A DNA stretch of 35,278 nucleotides from Gemmatimonas sp. UBA7669 (GTDB taxonomy: Bacteria > Gemmatimonadota > Gemmatimonadetes > Gemmatimonadales > Gemmatimonadaceae), in the NCBI RefSeq assembly GCF_002483225.1, contig NZ_DLHL01000032.1:1-35278 (forward strand), written 5' to 3'. This document shows, piece after piece, positions 1-8,253 of this stretch. A program made the translations under genes and the position numbers. The notes under the pieces were generated by a model that was not told where the DNA came from, searched no databases, and worked only from the letters and a program-made list of their open reading frames with translations. How positions within the stretch are numbered: the stretch's first letter is position 1; the number at the start of each line of letters is the position of its first letter.

Positions 1-18
1 TACTTAATCAGAGATTCC

Positions 19-504
19 TTAGTGCTTCATCCCCGTATTGCAGCCCTCTTCCAGCACCTCGAACTTGTCGTGCAGGGTCTTGAGCGCCGCCTTGAGCGCC
101 GCGTCATCGGCCTTCTTCACCATGGCCGCCACCTTCTCGGTTTCGCCGGCCAGGCCAGCCTGCGCCTTGAGCAACTCGGGCTTCTGACACGAGGCGGGCG
201 CCTTGGACGACGCGACCGCCTTCGCGGCTGCCACCATCTCGCCCATCTTGGCGCGCGCCGGCGCGAGATCGTTCTTGTCCTTGGCCGGGTGCCAGGTGGC
301 CATCATGAGCATGTGGTAGGCATCGAGCTCCTTCCAGGCCTCGGCCTTCCCATGCTGCATGTTCTTCATGTGCTCGGCATGCATGGCGGCGTGGTCGTCC
401 TTCTTGGCGGGCGGCTGCGTCGCCTGCGCGCCGGCGGTGAAGGCAACACCACACGTGAGCGTCGCGGCCGCGAGGGCCAGGCGACGGGTGCTGATACGGG
501 TCAT
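19..504 (-). CDS. Small exported protein of unknown function
   Basis: I do not recognise a family. The 161-residue product starts with MTRISTRR followed by a hydrophobic stretch and ends its leader at about AGA-QAT, a clear Sec signal peptide, so it is probably periplasmic. The mature part is rich in Met, His, Lys and Ala: a His/Met-rich segment near residues 36-52 (DDHAAMHAEHMKNMQH) is followed by amphipathic helices. Two cysteines, one in SCQKP and one in the C-terminal EEGCNTG, could form a disulphide. The ATG at 504 is chosen because GGAG lies 5 bases upstream and the signal peptide begins there; a longer frame upstream has no support. The His/Met-rich patch could bind metal, but that is only a guess. 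It is divergent from the M14 peptidase gene. Confidence 0.6.
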   Translation of the reverse strand: MTRISTRRLALAAATLTCGVAFTAGAQATQPPAKKDDHAAMHAEHMKNMQHGKAEAWKELDAYHMLMMATWHPAKDKNDLAPARAKMGEMVAAAKAVASSKAPASCQKPELLKAQAGLAGETEKVAAMVKKADDAALKAALKTLHDKFEVLEEGCNTGMKH

Positions 505-732
505 GGCAACTCCGGGGAGTGAAATGTCCATCAGGATGACAGAAACGTAGCCAATTGGACCCGGACCGGGCGACGGGGATCCAGCCGGTGCGGATGAGAT
601 TCGGCCGGAGCGCCCCGCCGCGCTTCCCCAACGCCCCCGCCGGCCCCATCGTAACCCTAGGTCCCCGGTCCGCATCGGGGCATCCGGCGGCCTGCTCTGG
701 CCGTCCCCGCCTCATCTCCACCCGTCCCCAGC
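505..732. other. Divergent intergenic region
   Basis: This 228-base GC-rich gap separates two divergent genes. It must hold both promoters, but I see no convincing -35/-10 pair, palindrome or RNA gene. The rightward ATG at 733 has no Shine-Dalgarno sequence. Confidence 0.4.
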
Positions 733-3525
733 ATGATTCGCCTGCGTCGCGCCACCCGGCTGTGCACTGCCCTGGCTTTGGCAGCCGCCGTACCGCTCAC
801 GCTCCCGGCCCAGCAGCGCACCACGCCCAAACAGTTCTTCGGGCATGATATCGGCGCCGACTACGAGCTCCCCAATTACTCCAAGCTGCACCAGTACTGG
901 ATCACGATCGCCAAGGAAAGCGATCGGGTGGTGCTCGACACCATCGGCCTCACCGAAGAGGGCCGGCCGCAGATCATGGCCATCGTCACCAGCCCGGCCA
1001 ACCATCGCAATCTCGCGCGCTACAAGGACATCTCCACGCGCCTCGCCAAGGCCGAGGGGCTCGACTCGGCGGCCGCCGCCGCATTGGCGCGCGACGGCAA
1101 GGTGATCTTCTGGATTGACGGGGGTCTGCACGCCACCGAAGTACTGGGCGCGCAGCAGCTCACGGAAACCCTGTGGCAGCTCTCGAGCCGCACGGACCCG
1201 GAAACGGTGCGCATCCTCGATGACGTGGTCATCCTCATGGCGCACGCCAATCCCGATGGCATGGAGCTCGTTTCCGACTGGTACATGAAGGAGTCAGACA
1301 AGCTGCGTCGCACCACCAGCACCATTCCGCGGCTCTACGAGAAGTACGCGGGCCACGACAACAATCGCGACTCGTACATGAATGCGCTGGCCGAAACGCG
1401 CAACATGTCGCAGCAGCTCTTCATCGAGTGGCATCCGCAGATCATGTACAACCATCACCAGACCGGTCCCACCGGCACGGTGATGGCCGCGCCGCCGTAT
1501 CGCGATCCGGCCAACTACTGGTTCCACCCGGCCATGATCACCGGCCTCGATCTCGTGGGTGCCGCACTCAATCACCGCTTCGTGCTCGAGCACAAGCCGG
1601 GCCTCACCTTCCGTCAGGGCTCCAACTACAGCACGTGGTGGAACGGTGGTTTGCGCACGACGGGTTACTACCACAATCAGATCGGCATCCTTACCGAAAC
1701 GATCGGCAACCCCACGCCCATGCGCGTGGCCCTGGTGCCCGATCGCCAGCTGCGCTCGGCCAGCCTCCCGTTGCCCATTGAGCCGCAGGTCTGGCACTTC
1801 CGGCAGTCGGTGGATTATTCGGTGTCGGCCAACTACGCCTTCCTCGACCTGGCGTCGCGTTATCGCGAGACCTTCCTGTTCAACCGCTGGGTCATGGGCA
1901 TGGACCAGATCAAGGCGGGTCAGAAGGACAACTGGACCATCTCGCCCAAGTGGGTGGCGGCCATGACGGAGCAGATCGTCAAGGATCGTGGCGGTCAGGC
2001 CGGTGAGCAGGGTCGCGCCGGTGGCCCGCGTGGTGGCGGCCAGGCCAACCCCGGCAGCGCCGTGGCCAACGACCGCTACATGGCCATGCTGCGCAAGCCG
2101 GAGAACCGTGATCCGCGCGCCTATGTGCTGAGCAGCGCACAGAAGGACTTCCCCACCGCCAGCAAGTTCGTGCGCGCGCTGCAGTACAGCGGTGTGGACG
2201 TGCACAAAGCCACCGCGCCCTTCAGCGCCAACGGCAAGCAGTTCCCGGCCGGCTCGTGGGTAATCTTCACGTCGCAGGCCTTCCGCGCGCACGTGCTCGA
2301 CATGTTCGAGCCGCAGGATCATCCCAACGACTTCCGCTATCCGGGCGGTCCGCCGATTCCGCCGTATGACAATGCGGGCTGGACGCTGGCCTACCAGATG
2401 GGCGTTGAATTCGAGCGGGTACTCGATGGCCTCACGGGTCCGTTCGAGAAGGTCAACGGCATCTCGCCCATTCCGGGTGGCATGGTCGCCAAGGGCAAGG
2501 CCGGCTACTTCATTCATGCGGGCGTGAACGATGGCAGCACGGTGGCCAATCGTCTGCGCAAGGCGGGCGTGAAGGCCTCGCGCATTCCCACCGAGTACAA
2601 GGACGGTGCGACCACCTGGCCCGCGGGCTCGTGGTTCATTCCCGCCGGTGGCGCCGCCGACAAGGTCGTGGCGCAGGCCGCGCAGGACCTTGGTGTGAAT
2701 GTGGCGGCGGCCAACAGCAAGCCCTCGTCGCTGCAGGCCGTGCAGCCGCTGCGCATTGGTCTCGTGGATCGCTACGGCGGCAACATGCCGAGCGGCTGGA
2801 CGCGTCTCATCCTCGAGAAGTTCGAGTTCCCGTACACGACGGTCTACCCGCAGGAAATCGACGCGGGCAATCTCAAGGCCAAGTACGACGTGCTGGTCTT
2901 CACCGACGGCATGTTCAGCGAAGCCGCAGCCGGTCGTGGCTTTGGCGGGTCGCCCGACACGACGCTCATCCCGGCCGAGTATCGCCGGCAGTTGGGTCGT
3001 GTGAGCGCGGATCAGTCGGTGCCGTCGCTCAAGCAGTTTGTTGAAGCGGGTGGTCGCATCGTGGCCATCGGTTCGTCAATCGCACTGGGCAAGGCCATGG
3101 GTCTGCCCATCGAGAATCACCTCACTGAAGCCAACGGCCGTCCGTACGCGAACGAGAAGTACTACATCCCGGGCTCCGTGCTCGAGGTGGCGCTCGACAC
3201 GTCGGCCACGGTGTCGGCGGGCATGGCTCCACGCCCGGCGGTGATGTTCGACAACAGCCCGGTCATGAAGTTCGGCGCCGATGCGTCGGCCAAGGGGCTC
3301 AAGGCGCTGGCCACCTTCGACACGGCCACGCCGCTGCGCTCCGGCTGGGCCTGGGGTCAGGACCTGCTCAAGGGTGGCGTGGCCATGGCCGAAGCCAACA
3401 TGGGCAAGGGCACGGTGTGGCTGTTCGGTCCGGAGATCCTCTTCCGTTCGCAGGCGCACGGGACCTACAAGCTGTTCCTCAATGCGCTCGACGGCGGCTT
3501 CAAGCGGCCCGAGCGCGCGATGTAA
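733..3525 (+). CDS. Exported M14-family zinc metallopeptidase
   Basis: A 930-residue zinc carboxypeptidase-family (M14) enzyme, predicted to be periplasmic or secreted and to cleave peptides at a metal centre. Residues 1-27 form a signal peptide ending LPA-QQ. The zinc site is visible: HATE at 133-136 gives the HxxE ligands H133 and E136, NPDG follows at about 173, the NHHQTGPTGT segment at 240-249 supplies the third histidine (H241 or H242), and TETIG near 321 carries the likely catalytic glutamate E322. The C-terminal half, roughly from 450 on, is not peptidase; it contains a stretch resembling a class I glutamine amidotransferase-like fold (about 675-900), as in other large bacterial M14 proteins. 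A short Gly/Arg/Gln-rich linker lies near 420-445. No Shine-Dalgarno sequence precedes the ATG. Substrate unknown. Confidence 0.88.
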   Translation: MIRLRRATRLCTALALAAAVPLTLPAQQRTTPKQFFGHDIGADYELPNYSKLHQYWITIAKESDRVVLDTIGLTEEGRPQIMAIVTSPANHRNLARYKDISTRLAKAEGLDSAAAAALARDGKVIFWIDGGLHATEVLGAQQLTETLWQLSSRTDPETVRILDDVVILMAHANPDGMELVSDWYMKESDKLRRTTSTIPRLYEKYAGHDNNRDSYMNALAETRNMSQQLFIEWHPQIMYNHHQTGPTGTVMAAPPYRDPANYWFHPAMITGLDLVGAALNHRFVLEHKPGLTFRQGSNYSTWWNGGLRTTGYYHNQIGILTETIGNPTPMRVALVPDRQLRSASLPLPIEPQVWHFRQSVDYSVSANYAFLDLASRYRETFLFNRWVMGMDQIKAGQKDNWTISPKWVAAMTEQIVKDRGGQAGEQGRAGGPRGGGQANPGSAVANDRYMAMLRKPENRDPRAYVLSSAQKDFPTASKFVRALQYSGVDVHKATAPFSANGKQFPAGSWVIFTSQAFRAHVLDMFEPQDHPNDFRYPGGPPIPPYDNAGWTLAYQMGVEFERVLDGLTGPFEKVNGISPIPGGMVAKGKAGYFIHAGVNDGSTVANRLRKAGVKASRIPTEYKDGATTWPAGSWFIPAGGAADKVVAQAAQDLGVNVAAANSKPSSLQAVQPLRIGLVDRYGGNMPSGWTRLILEKFEFPYTTVYPQEIDAGNLKAKYDVLVFTDGMFSEAAAGRGFGGSPDTTLIPAEYRRQLGRVSADQSVPSLKQFVEAGGRIVAIGSSIALGKAMGLPIENHLTEANGRPYANEKYYIPGSVLEVALDTSATVSAGMAPRPAVMFDNSPVMKFGADASAKGLKALATFDTATPLRSGWAWGQDLLKGGVAMAEANMGKGTVWLFGPEILFRSQAHGTYKLFLNALDGGFKRPERAM

Positions 3526-3548
3526 CGGCCAGCTGTACACGTTGTGAC

Positions 3549-3585
3549 GCGGGCGCCGTCGATCAGCACGATCGGCGGCGCCCGT
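3549..3585 (+). terminator. Strong hairpin after the M14 gene
   Basis: Bases 3549-3564 can pair with 3570-3585 around a five-base loop (AGCAC), giving a stem of about 16 pairs including three G-U pairs if read as RNA. The outer half is GGGCGCCG/CGGCGCCC. It lies 24 bases after the stop codon. There is no real U-tract after it, so intrinsic termination is likely but not certain. Confidence 0.6.
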
Positions 3586-3650
3586 TGCATTGAGCCCGTT
3601 GCACCGCAGTTGCATTGAAGGCCTTCTGCCCGGGCAGGATATATTGAGGC

Positions 3651-4367
3651 ATGGCCCTGTCCGTCCGCACCGCATTGTCCCATGCCGCCAAGCTGGCCGG
3701 CATGCTTGTGCCCATTGCCGTCGGTCTCGGGCTCGGCAAACTGGCCACGCCCTATCTGCCGCAACTCACGCAATGGGTGGAGAGTCTCGGTGCGTGGGCG
3801 CCGGCCGCGTTTGTGTTCAGCTATGTGCTGGCCTCGGTGTTCATGATGCCGGCCTTTCTGCTCATCATTGCTGCCGGTGCGATCTTCGGCATGGGCCGCG
3901 GCTCCGTCTACGTGTTCATTGGCGCGTCGCTCGGGGCCTGCACGGCCTTTCTGCTGGGACGCACCATTTTGCGCGGCTGGGTGGCCAAGCAGATCGCGAA
4001 GAATGACACGCTGACGGTGGTGGACCGGGTCGTGGGGCAGGAAGGGCTCAAGCTCATGTTCCTGCTGCGCCTCTCGGGGGTGGTGCCCTTTGTGCTCACC
4101 AACTACGCCATGGGCGTGAGTGCGGTGCGGCTGCGCGACTTTGTGCTGGCGCTGGTGGGCATGGCGCCCACCATCCTGACCTACACCATGATCGGCCAGG
4201 CCGGCGTGCAGCGTCCCGACCAGGCGGGCATTCCGCGCTGGGTGCTGGGGCTCGGCATTGCGGCCACGGTGGTGCTGGCCGTGATGCTCACGCGCATTGC
4301 CCAGCGTGCCATCCGCGAGGCCGATGCGCGGCACAACATGGAGGCGCTGGAGCCGGGCGCGCCCTAG
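3651..4367 (+). CDS. TVP38/TMEM64 (DedA-like, VTT domain) membrane protein
   Basis: A 238-residue inner-membrane protein of the SNARE-associated/VTT-domain family. Members of this superfamily are linked to lipid transport across the bilayer and envelope integrity; the function here is inferred. Hydrophobic segments occur near residues 15-35, 50-82, 85-105, 135-170 and 195-215. The family signatures are present: GAIFGMGRG at about 76, GASLGACTAFLLGR at about 91, and LRLSGVVPFVLTNYAMG near 142-158. The tail is short and charged. The ATG at 3651 has a TATATT hexamer ending six bases before it instead of a well-spaced Shine-Dalgarno site (GAGG is only one base away), so the transcript may be leaderless. 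Both flanking genes are on the same strand. Confidence 0.85.
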   Translation: MALSVRTALSHAAKLAGMLVPIAVGLGLGKLATPYLPQLTQWVESLGAWAPAAFVFSYVLASVFMMPAFLLIIAAGAIFGMGRGSVYVFIGASLGACTAFLLGRTILRGWVAKQIAKNDTLTVVDRVVGQEGLKLMFLLRLSGVVPFVLTNYAMGVSAVRLRDFVLALVGMAPTILTYTMIGQAGVQRPDQAGIPRWVLGLGIAATVVLAVMLTRIAQRAIREADARHNMEALEPGAP

Positions 4368-4426
4368 CGCCCCCCGGTGGTGCGCGTCGCGGCGGCGGAC
4401 GCGGCGATCTGGCGCTAGTTTCGCAG

Positions 4427-6301
4427 ATGCGCCTCTCCCGTCTCCTGCTGGCCGGGCTGTGTGCTGCGCCCCTGCCGGTCCGTCCCAGTCTGCTGGCGCA
4501 GACTGCACCTGCCGCGTATCAGCTGACCGAAGCGATGGTCCCGATGCGCGACGGTGTGAAGTTGTACACACGCATTCTCGCACCGCGAGTGGTCGACGCG
4601 CCGCTGCCACTGCTGCTCGTGCGCACGCCCTACGGCATTGACTTCCAGACGCCGCAGAGTGTGGCCGCAGGGTGGACGTTCATGGCCGGTGGCCCGGAAC
4701 AGGTGAGCCGTCGTGGCTACATCCACGTGTTTCAGGACGTGCGCGGAAAGTTCCGCTCGGAAGGCGAGTTTGTCATGCTGCGTCCCCTGCGTACGAATCG
4801 CGCGGACTCCACGCAGGTGGACGAAAGCACCGACGCCTACGACACCATCGCATGGCTGCTGCGCCATGTGCCACAGCACAACGGGCGCGTGGGCATGACG
4901 GGCGTGTCGTATCCTGGCTGGCTCACGGTGCAGGCCATGCTCGATCCACACCCCGCGCTCAAGGCCGCGTCGCCGCAGGCCTCACCCGCCGACATGTGGC
5001 TGGGCGATGACTTCCGGCACAACGGCGCCTTCCGTCTGAGCTACGGCTTCGAGTATGCCACCATGATGGAGTCGGGCAAGGACGTGCAGCAGTTCCGCAT
5101 GGACACCTACGATTCCTTCGACTGGTATCTGCGGCTTGGACCCTTGTCCAACGTGAATGCGCAGCATCTCAAGGGACGCATTCCGACATGGAACGATTTT
5201 GTGGCGCATCCCGACTACGACGCCTTCTGGAAGCGCCAGTCGGTGACGCCCCGCCTCAATCGTGTGGACGTGCCCACTCTGCATGTCGCGGGCTGGTGGG
5301 ATCAGGAAGACTTCTACGGCCCCATCACCATTTATCGTGCGCTGGAGCAGCATGACCGCGCGCAATCCAATCGTCTGGTGGTGGGCCCCTGGAATCACGG
5401 CGGATGGATGCGGGGCAGCGGCGAGTCGCTCGGCCCCATTCAGTTCGGACAACCCACGGCGCAGTGGTTTCGCGATTCCGTCATGGCGCCCTTCTTTGCG
5501 GCACATCTGCACGACGCACCCGATCCGCGGCTTCCCGAAGCGCTCATCTTCGAAGCCGGCAGCAACGTGTGGAAGCGCTATGACAGTTGGCCGGTCAAGA
5601 CGGGCGTGTCACCGCGCAGCCTCTACCTGCGCGAAGGCAGCGCGCTGGCCTGGGAGCCGCCCACACAGCGTGCGCGCGCCTTCGACAGCTATGTGAGCGA
5701 CCCGGCCAAACCGGTGCCCTATCGGCCCCGCCCCATTCCCATGACCTACGGCGCGGGCTCCACCTGGAGCACCTGGCTCACCGACGATCAGCGTTTCGCA
5801 CACCTCCGCCCCGATGTGCTGAGCTGGACACTGCCGGCGCTGGAACAAGATCTCACCATTGCCGGTGACCTGACGGTCACGCTGCACGCCGCCACCACGG
5901 GTACCGACGCCGACTGGGTGGTGAAGCTCATTGATGTGTATCCGGATACCGGCATGCAACCGCCGCGCATGAACGGTTATCAGTTCATGGTGGCCAACGA
6001 AGTGTTTCGTGGGCGCTATCGCACCAGCTTCGAAAAGCCTGCGCCCATCGTGCCCGGCACGCCGCAGCCCTACACCATCGACCTCCACACCCAGGCCTAC
6101 ACGTTTCGCAAAGGCCACCGCGTGATGATCCAGGTGCAGAGCAGTTGGTTCCCGCTCATCGACCGCAATCCGCAGACCTTCGTTCCCAATATCTTCGAGG
6201 CCAAGGCCTCGGACTTCCGCGCCGCCACGCAGCAGATTCATCGCAGCGCCGCGCACCCGTCACGCATTGTGTTGCCGGTGGTCACGCACATCCGGCCCTG
6301 A
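4427..6301 (+). CDS. Exported CocE/NonD-family alpha/beta hydrolase
   Basis: A 624-residue serine hydrolase of the X-Pro dipeptidyl-peptidase (S15)/cocaine esterase/glutaryl-7-ACA acylase family. It has a signal peptide (1-25, ending LLA-Q). The alpha/beta-hydrolase domain carries the triad: the nucleophile S161 in GVSYPG (family GxSYxG), D292 in GWWDQEDF, and H324 in GPWNHGGW. A cap region lies between. From about residue 430 a jelly-roll C-terminal domain (PepX C-terminal) follows, with DLTIAGDLTVTLHA and TFRKGHRVMIQVQSSWFP as typical segments. Length and domain order match the family. Peptides and acyl esters or amides are both possible substrates; sequence alone does not decide. The ATG has no Shine-Dalgarno site but a TAGTTT hexamer ends six bases upstream. 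Confidence 0.9.
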   Translation: MRLSRLLLAGLCAAPLPVRPSLLAQTAPAAYQLTEAMVPMRDGVKLYTRILAPRVVDAPLPLLLVRTPYGIDFQTPQSVAAGWTFMAGGPEQVSRRGYIHVFQDVRGKFRSEGEFVMLRPLRTNRADSTQVDESTDAYDTIAWLLRHVPQHNGRVGMTGVSYPGWLTVQAMLDPHPALKAASPQASPADMWLGDDFRHNGAFRLSYGFEYATMMESGKDVQQFRMDTYDSFDWYLRLGPLSNVNAQHLKGRIPTWNDFVAHPDYDAFWKRQSVTPRLNRVDVPTLHVAGWWDQEDFYGPITIYRALEQHDRAQSNRLVVGPWNHGGWMRGSGESLGPIQFGQPTAQWFRDSVMAPFFAAHLHDAPDPRLPEALIFEAGSNVWKRYDSWPVKTGVSPRSLYLREGSALAWEPPTQRARAFDSYVSDPAKPVPYRPRPIPMTYGAGSTWSTWLTDDQRFAHLRPDVLSWTLPALEQDLTIAGDLTVTLHAATTGTDADWVVKLIDVYPDTGMQPPRMNGYQFMVANEVFRGRYRTSFEKPAPIVPGTPQPYTIDLHTQAYTFRKGHRVMIQVQSSWFPLIDRNPQTFVPNIFEAKASDFRAATQQIHRSAAHPSRIVLPVVTHIRP

Positions 6302-6350
6302 GCCGCAGCGTTCATCGGTACGACGAGGGCTCATCAAAATGTCATGTCAC

Positions 6351-6379
6351 GCTCAGCGTTTCTTCATGGGACGCTGAGC
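6351..6379 (+). terminator. Hairpin after the CocE/NonD gene
   Basis: GCTCAGCGT at 6351-6359 pairs perfectly with ACGCTGAGC at 6371-6379 around an 11-base loop. It lies 49 bases past the stop codon and is followed by a mildly T-rich stretch, consistent with a weak intrinsic terminator. Confidence 0.5.
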
Positions 6380-6456
6380 CTTCGTTCATCAACGCATCAT
6401 GTTCGTGCAATCCGGCGGGGGTACCGTAGCCATACACCCTTGACCGGAGCATGTGC

Positions 6457-7179
6457 ATGTTGAACACGCTGATCGAATCCCGCGCCGTCGCGTCGCGACG
6501 CACTGGCAGCAGTGTCCTGTCTTTTGTCATTCACGCCGGCATTGTGGCGGTGCTGGTCAGCCTCACGGCGCGCGGCGTCACGCCAACGCACGAAGAGCCT
6601 CGTGAAGTGGCCGTGCAGATGACCGCGCTGCCGGAACCGCCCGCGCCCACACCCGTGGCCCCGCCGGCCGGCAGTCCGCAGGTGTTTTCGGCCAGTCCTC
6701 CACCCGCACTTGGCGCGCCGCCGCGCATGGCGCCGGTGGTGGTGCCCAACGCGCTCCCTCCTATCGACCTTTCGCGGCCGGTGACAAACGCCGACGATTT
6801 TGCAACGGGGCGACGTGGCGTGTCAGCGGCCCAGGGCGGCGTGGAAGGCGGCAGCGGTGTGCTGCCAGCCTCGGGCTACTTTTTCGAAGGACAGGTGGAG
6901 AAACCTGCCATGGCCCTGCCCGGCCAGGCCGGGCCCGCCTACCCCGACGTGCTGCGGAGCGCGGGCCTCGAGGGCCAGGTGTTGGCCCAGTTTGTGGTGG
7001 ACAGCACCGGGCGGACGCTGCTGGACAGCTACACGCCGCTGCACAGCGATCATCCCCTGTTCACGGCGGCGGTGAAGAGCGCGCTGACCCGCCTCCGCTA
7101 TCTGCCCGCCGAGGTAGGTGGGCGGCGCGTGCCGCAGCTGGTGCAGCAGACCTTTCAGTTCACGCTCAATCGGGACTGA
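6457..7179 (+). CDS. TonB-family energy transducer-like protein
   Basis: A 240-residue inner-membrane-anchored periplasmic protein. Residues about 18-38 (VLSFVIHAGIVAVLVSLTA) are the N-terminal signal anchor. A Pro-rich spacer (PEPPAPTPVAPPAG and onward to about residue 108) would span the periplasm. The last 80 residues form the TonB C-terminal domain: YPDVLRSAGLEGQVLAQFVVDSTGR, then LTRLRYLPAEVGGRRV and a closing QQTFQFTL strand. TonB proteins couple the proton gradient, through ExbB/ExbD, to outer-membrane transporters; no exbB or exbD is nearby. I place the start at the ATG at 6457 because GGAG (6446-6449) is 7 bases upstream; it is only 1 base from an alternative ATG at 6451. Confidence 0.82.
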   Translation: MLNTLIESRAVASRRTGSSVLSFVIHAGIVAVLVSLTARGVTPTHEEPREVAVQMTALPEPPAPTPVAPPAGSPQVFSASPPPALGAPPRMAPVVVPNALPPIDLSRPVTNADDFATGRRGVSAAQGGVEGGSGVLPASGYFFEGQVEKPAMALPGQAGPAYPDVLRSAGLEGQVLAQFVVDSTGRTLLDSYTPLHSDHPLFTAAVKSALTRLRYLPAEVGGRRVPQLVQQTFQFTLNRD

Positions 7180-7194
7180 CGCGAACGCGCCCCG

Positions 7195-7506
7195 TCAGCG
7201 CTTCTCCATCGCGTCGCGCACGTCGAGCAGAATCTCGAAATAGAGCTGCTCGCGGCGATACGAGAAATCGAGCGCCGCCATCTGGGCCGGATCCTCGCTG
7301 GCCTTGGCGCGCTCGAAGGCTTCGCGGTACATCTCTTCCAGGTTGCTCAGGATGCGTTCGCGGGAACGGGACATACGCAGGGCCTCGAGGGCTTTGAAGG
7401 TCAGACGGGGCGGCGTGTCGTCCACCGTTTCGACACTTTCCTCGGTGTCGAAGAACTTTGTGAGCCGCTCCAGCACGAGCCGGCGGCCGCGATCAGGAAG
7501 GTTCAC
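7195..7506 (-). CDS. Small helical protein of unknown function
   Basis: An unrecognised product of about 103 residues, charged and predicted helical, with ERLTKFFDTEESVETVDDTPPRLTFKALEALRMSRSRERILSN in its first half and a helix ending in LLDVRDAMEKR. It has no signal peptide, membrane segment or cysteine. The start is uncertain: the only in-frame ATGs, at 7572 and 7626, would overlap the divergent HNH gene, so I chose the GTG at 7506, which leaves a 30-base divergent gap but has no good ribosome site. It converges on the TonB-like gene with a 15-base gap. Confidence 0.5.
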   Translation of the reverse strand: MNLPDRGRRLVLERLTKFFDTEESVETVDDTPPRLTFKALEALRMSRSRERILSNLEEMYREAFERAKASEDPAQMAALDFSYRREQLYFEILLDVRDAMEKR

Positions 7507-7536
7507 GGGGACGGGAAACGGACAGGGAAAGTACGG

Positions 7537-8040
7537 ATGAAACGCGCAGCCCTCTTTGCCCGCGACGAACATCGCTGCGTGTACTGCGGCCAGGTGTTCG
7601 ACGCCGAGGAACTGAGCGTGGACCACGTGCAGCCACGCATGCGGGGCGGCGACGGGTCCTCGGGCAACCTAGTAACCGCCTGCAGGGCCTGCAACACACG
7701 CAAGGCGGGCCGCAGCCTGACGGAGTTCCTGCTCGACGAACCGGAGTCCCGCCGGAACTTCTTCGCCCAGGCGCGGTATGTATGGCCACGACATCTGAAG
7801 GCGGTGGCCGAGGAGCTTGCGCGCCGGGGCGCAGTTGCGTCCCCTACGGAACTCGTGGAGGGGGTCCGGTGGCTGCGCAGTTCCGAGGCCATCGCCGATG
7901 TCGTTCAGGCACACGACCCAGAGCCTGCCGCGGTGCGGCCCGGCGACGGTACGGTGCTTGAACCCGCAGACCGGTCTCAGCAGATTTCAGGAGATGGCCG
8001 CGACGCGGCCCCACAACTCAGACAACCCGAAAGGGAGTAG
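7537..8040 (+). CDS. HNH endonuclease-family protein
   Basis: A 167-residue protein with a compact HNH nuclease fold at its N terminus. A zinc knuckle is formed by C14-x2-C17 (CVYCG) and C49-x2-C52 (CRACN). The metal-binding core has D29-H30 in SVDHVQPRMRGG, N44 in SGNLV, and a closing NTRKAGRSL segment. Such stand-alone HNH proteins are common bacterial chromosomal genes and are not by themselves evidence for a mobile element. The C-terminal 60 residues are low in recognisable structure. AGGG lies 9 bases before the ATG. The biological target is unknown, and no restriction or toxin partner is visible nearby. Confidence 0.8.
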   Translation: MKRAALFARDEHRCVYCGQVFDAEELSVDHVQPRMRGGDGSSGNLVTACRACNTRKAGRSLTEFLLDEPESRRNFFAQARYVWPRHLKAVAEELARRGAVASPTELVEGVRWLRSSEAIADVVQAHDPEPAAVRPGDGTVLEPADRSQQISGDGRDAAPQLRQPERE

Positions 8041-8253
8041 CCACGGGACGGCCTGCATGCGCCGTCCTGCGGTGGCATCGTCAAGACTGCCTCGGCTTCG
8101 GCCACGGCACGGTGCCATCGGGCGAGTGCAGCACTCGACAGGCGAGACTTTCGCGAAGATCGGCGGGCGGACACGGATCATGGTGTCGGCGTGTTGGTGT
8201 TCGTGGAAGGCTCGCCTTCTCTGTTTGGGGTACTGGGTTGTGGGCGGTGAGAC
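8041..8253. other. Intergenic region before htpX
   Basis: A gap of 213 bases between two rightward genes. It presumably contains the htpX promoter. I see no convincing hairpin, operator or small gene. Confidence 0.35.

Noticed and set aside
22..522. Plus-strand frame opposite the first gene
   Set aside because: It is the antisense shadow of the minus-strand exported protein; Arg/Leu/His-rich with no recognisable motif.
1294..2517. Long open frame antisense to the M14 peptidase
   Set aside because: High-GC codon bias keeps the opposite frame open. The translation is His/Arg/Gly/Val-rich and has no family motif.
3465..4610. Long minus-strand frame across the TVP38 gene
   Set aside because: Low-complexity His/Gln/Arg-rich translation that spans two real genes and their intergenic hairpin.
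7537..8040. HNH protein as part of a mobile element or restriction system
   Set aside because: No methylase, intron structure, transposase or phage gene lies nearby, and composition matches the neighbours.
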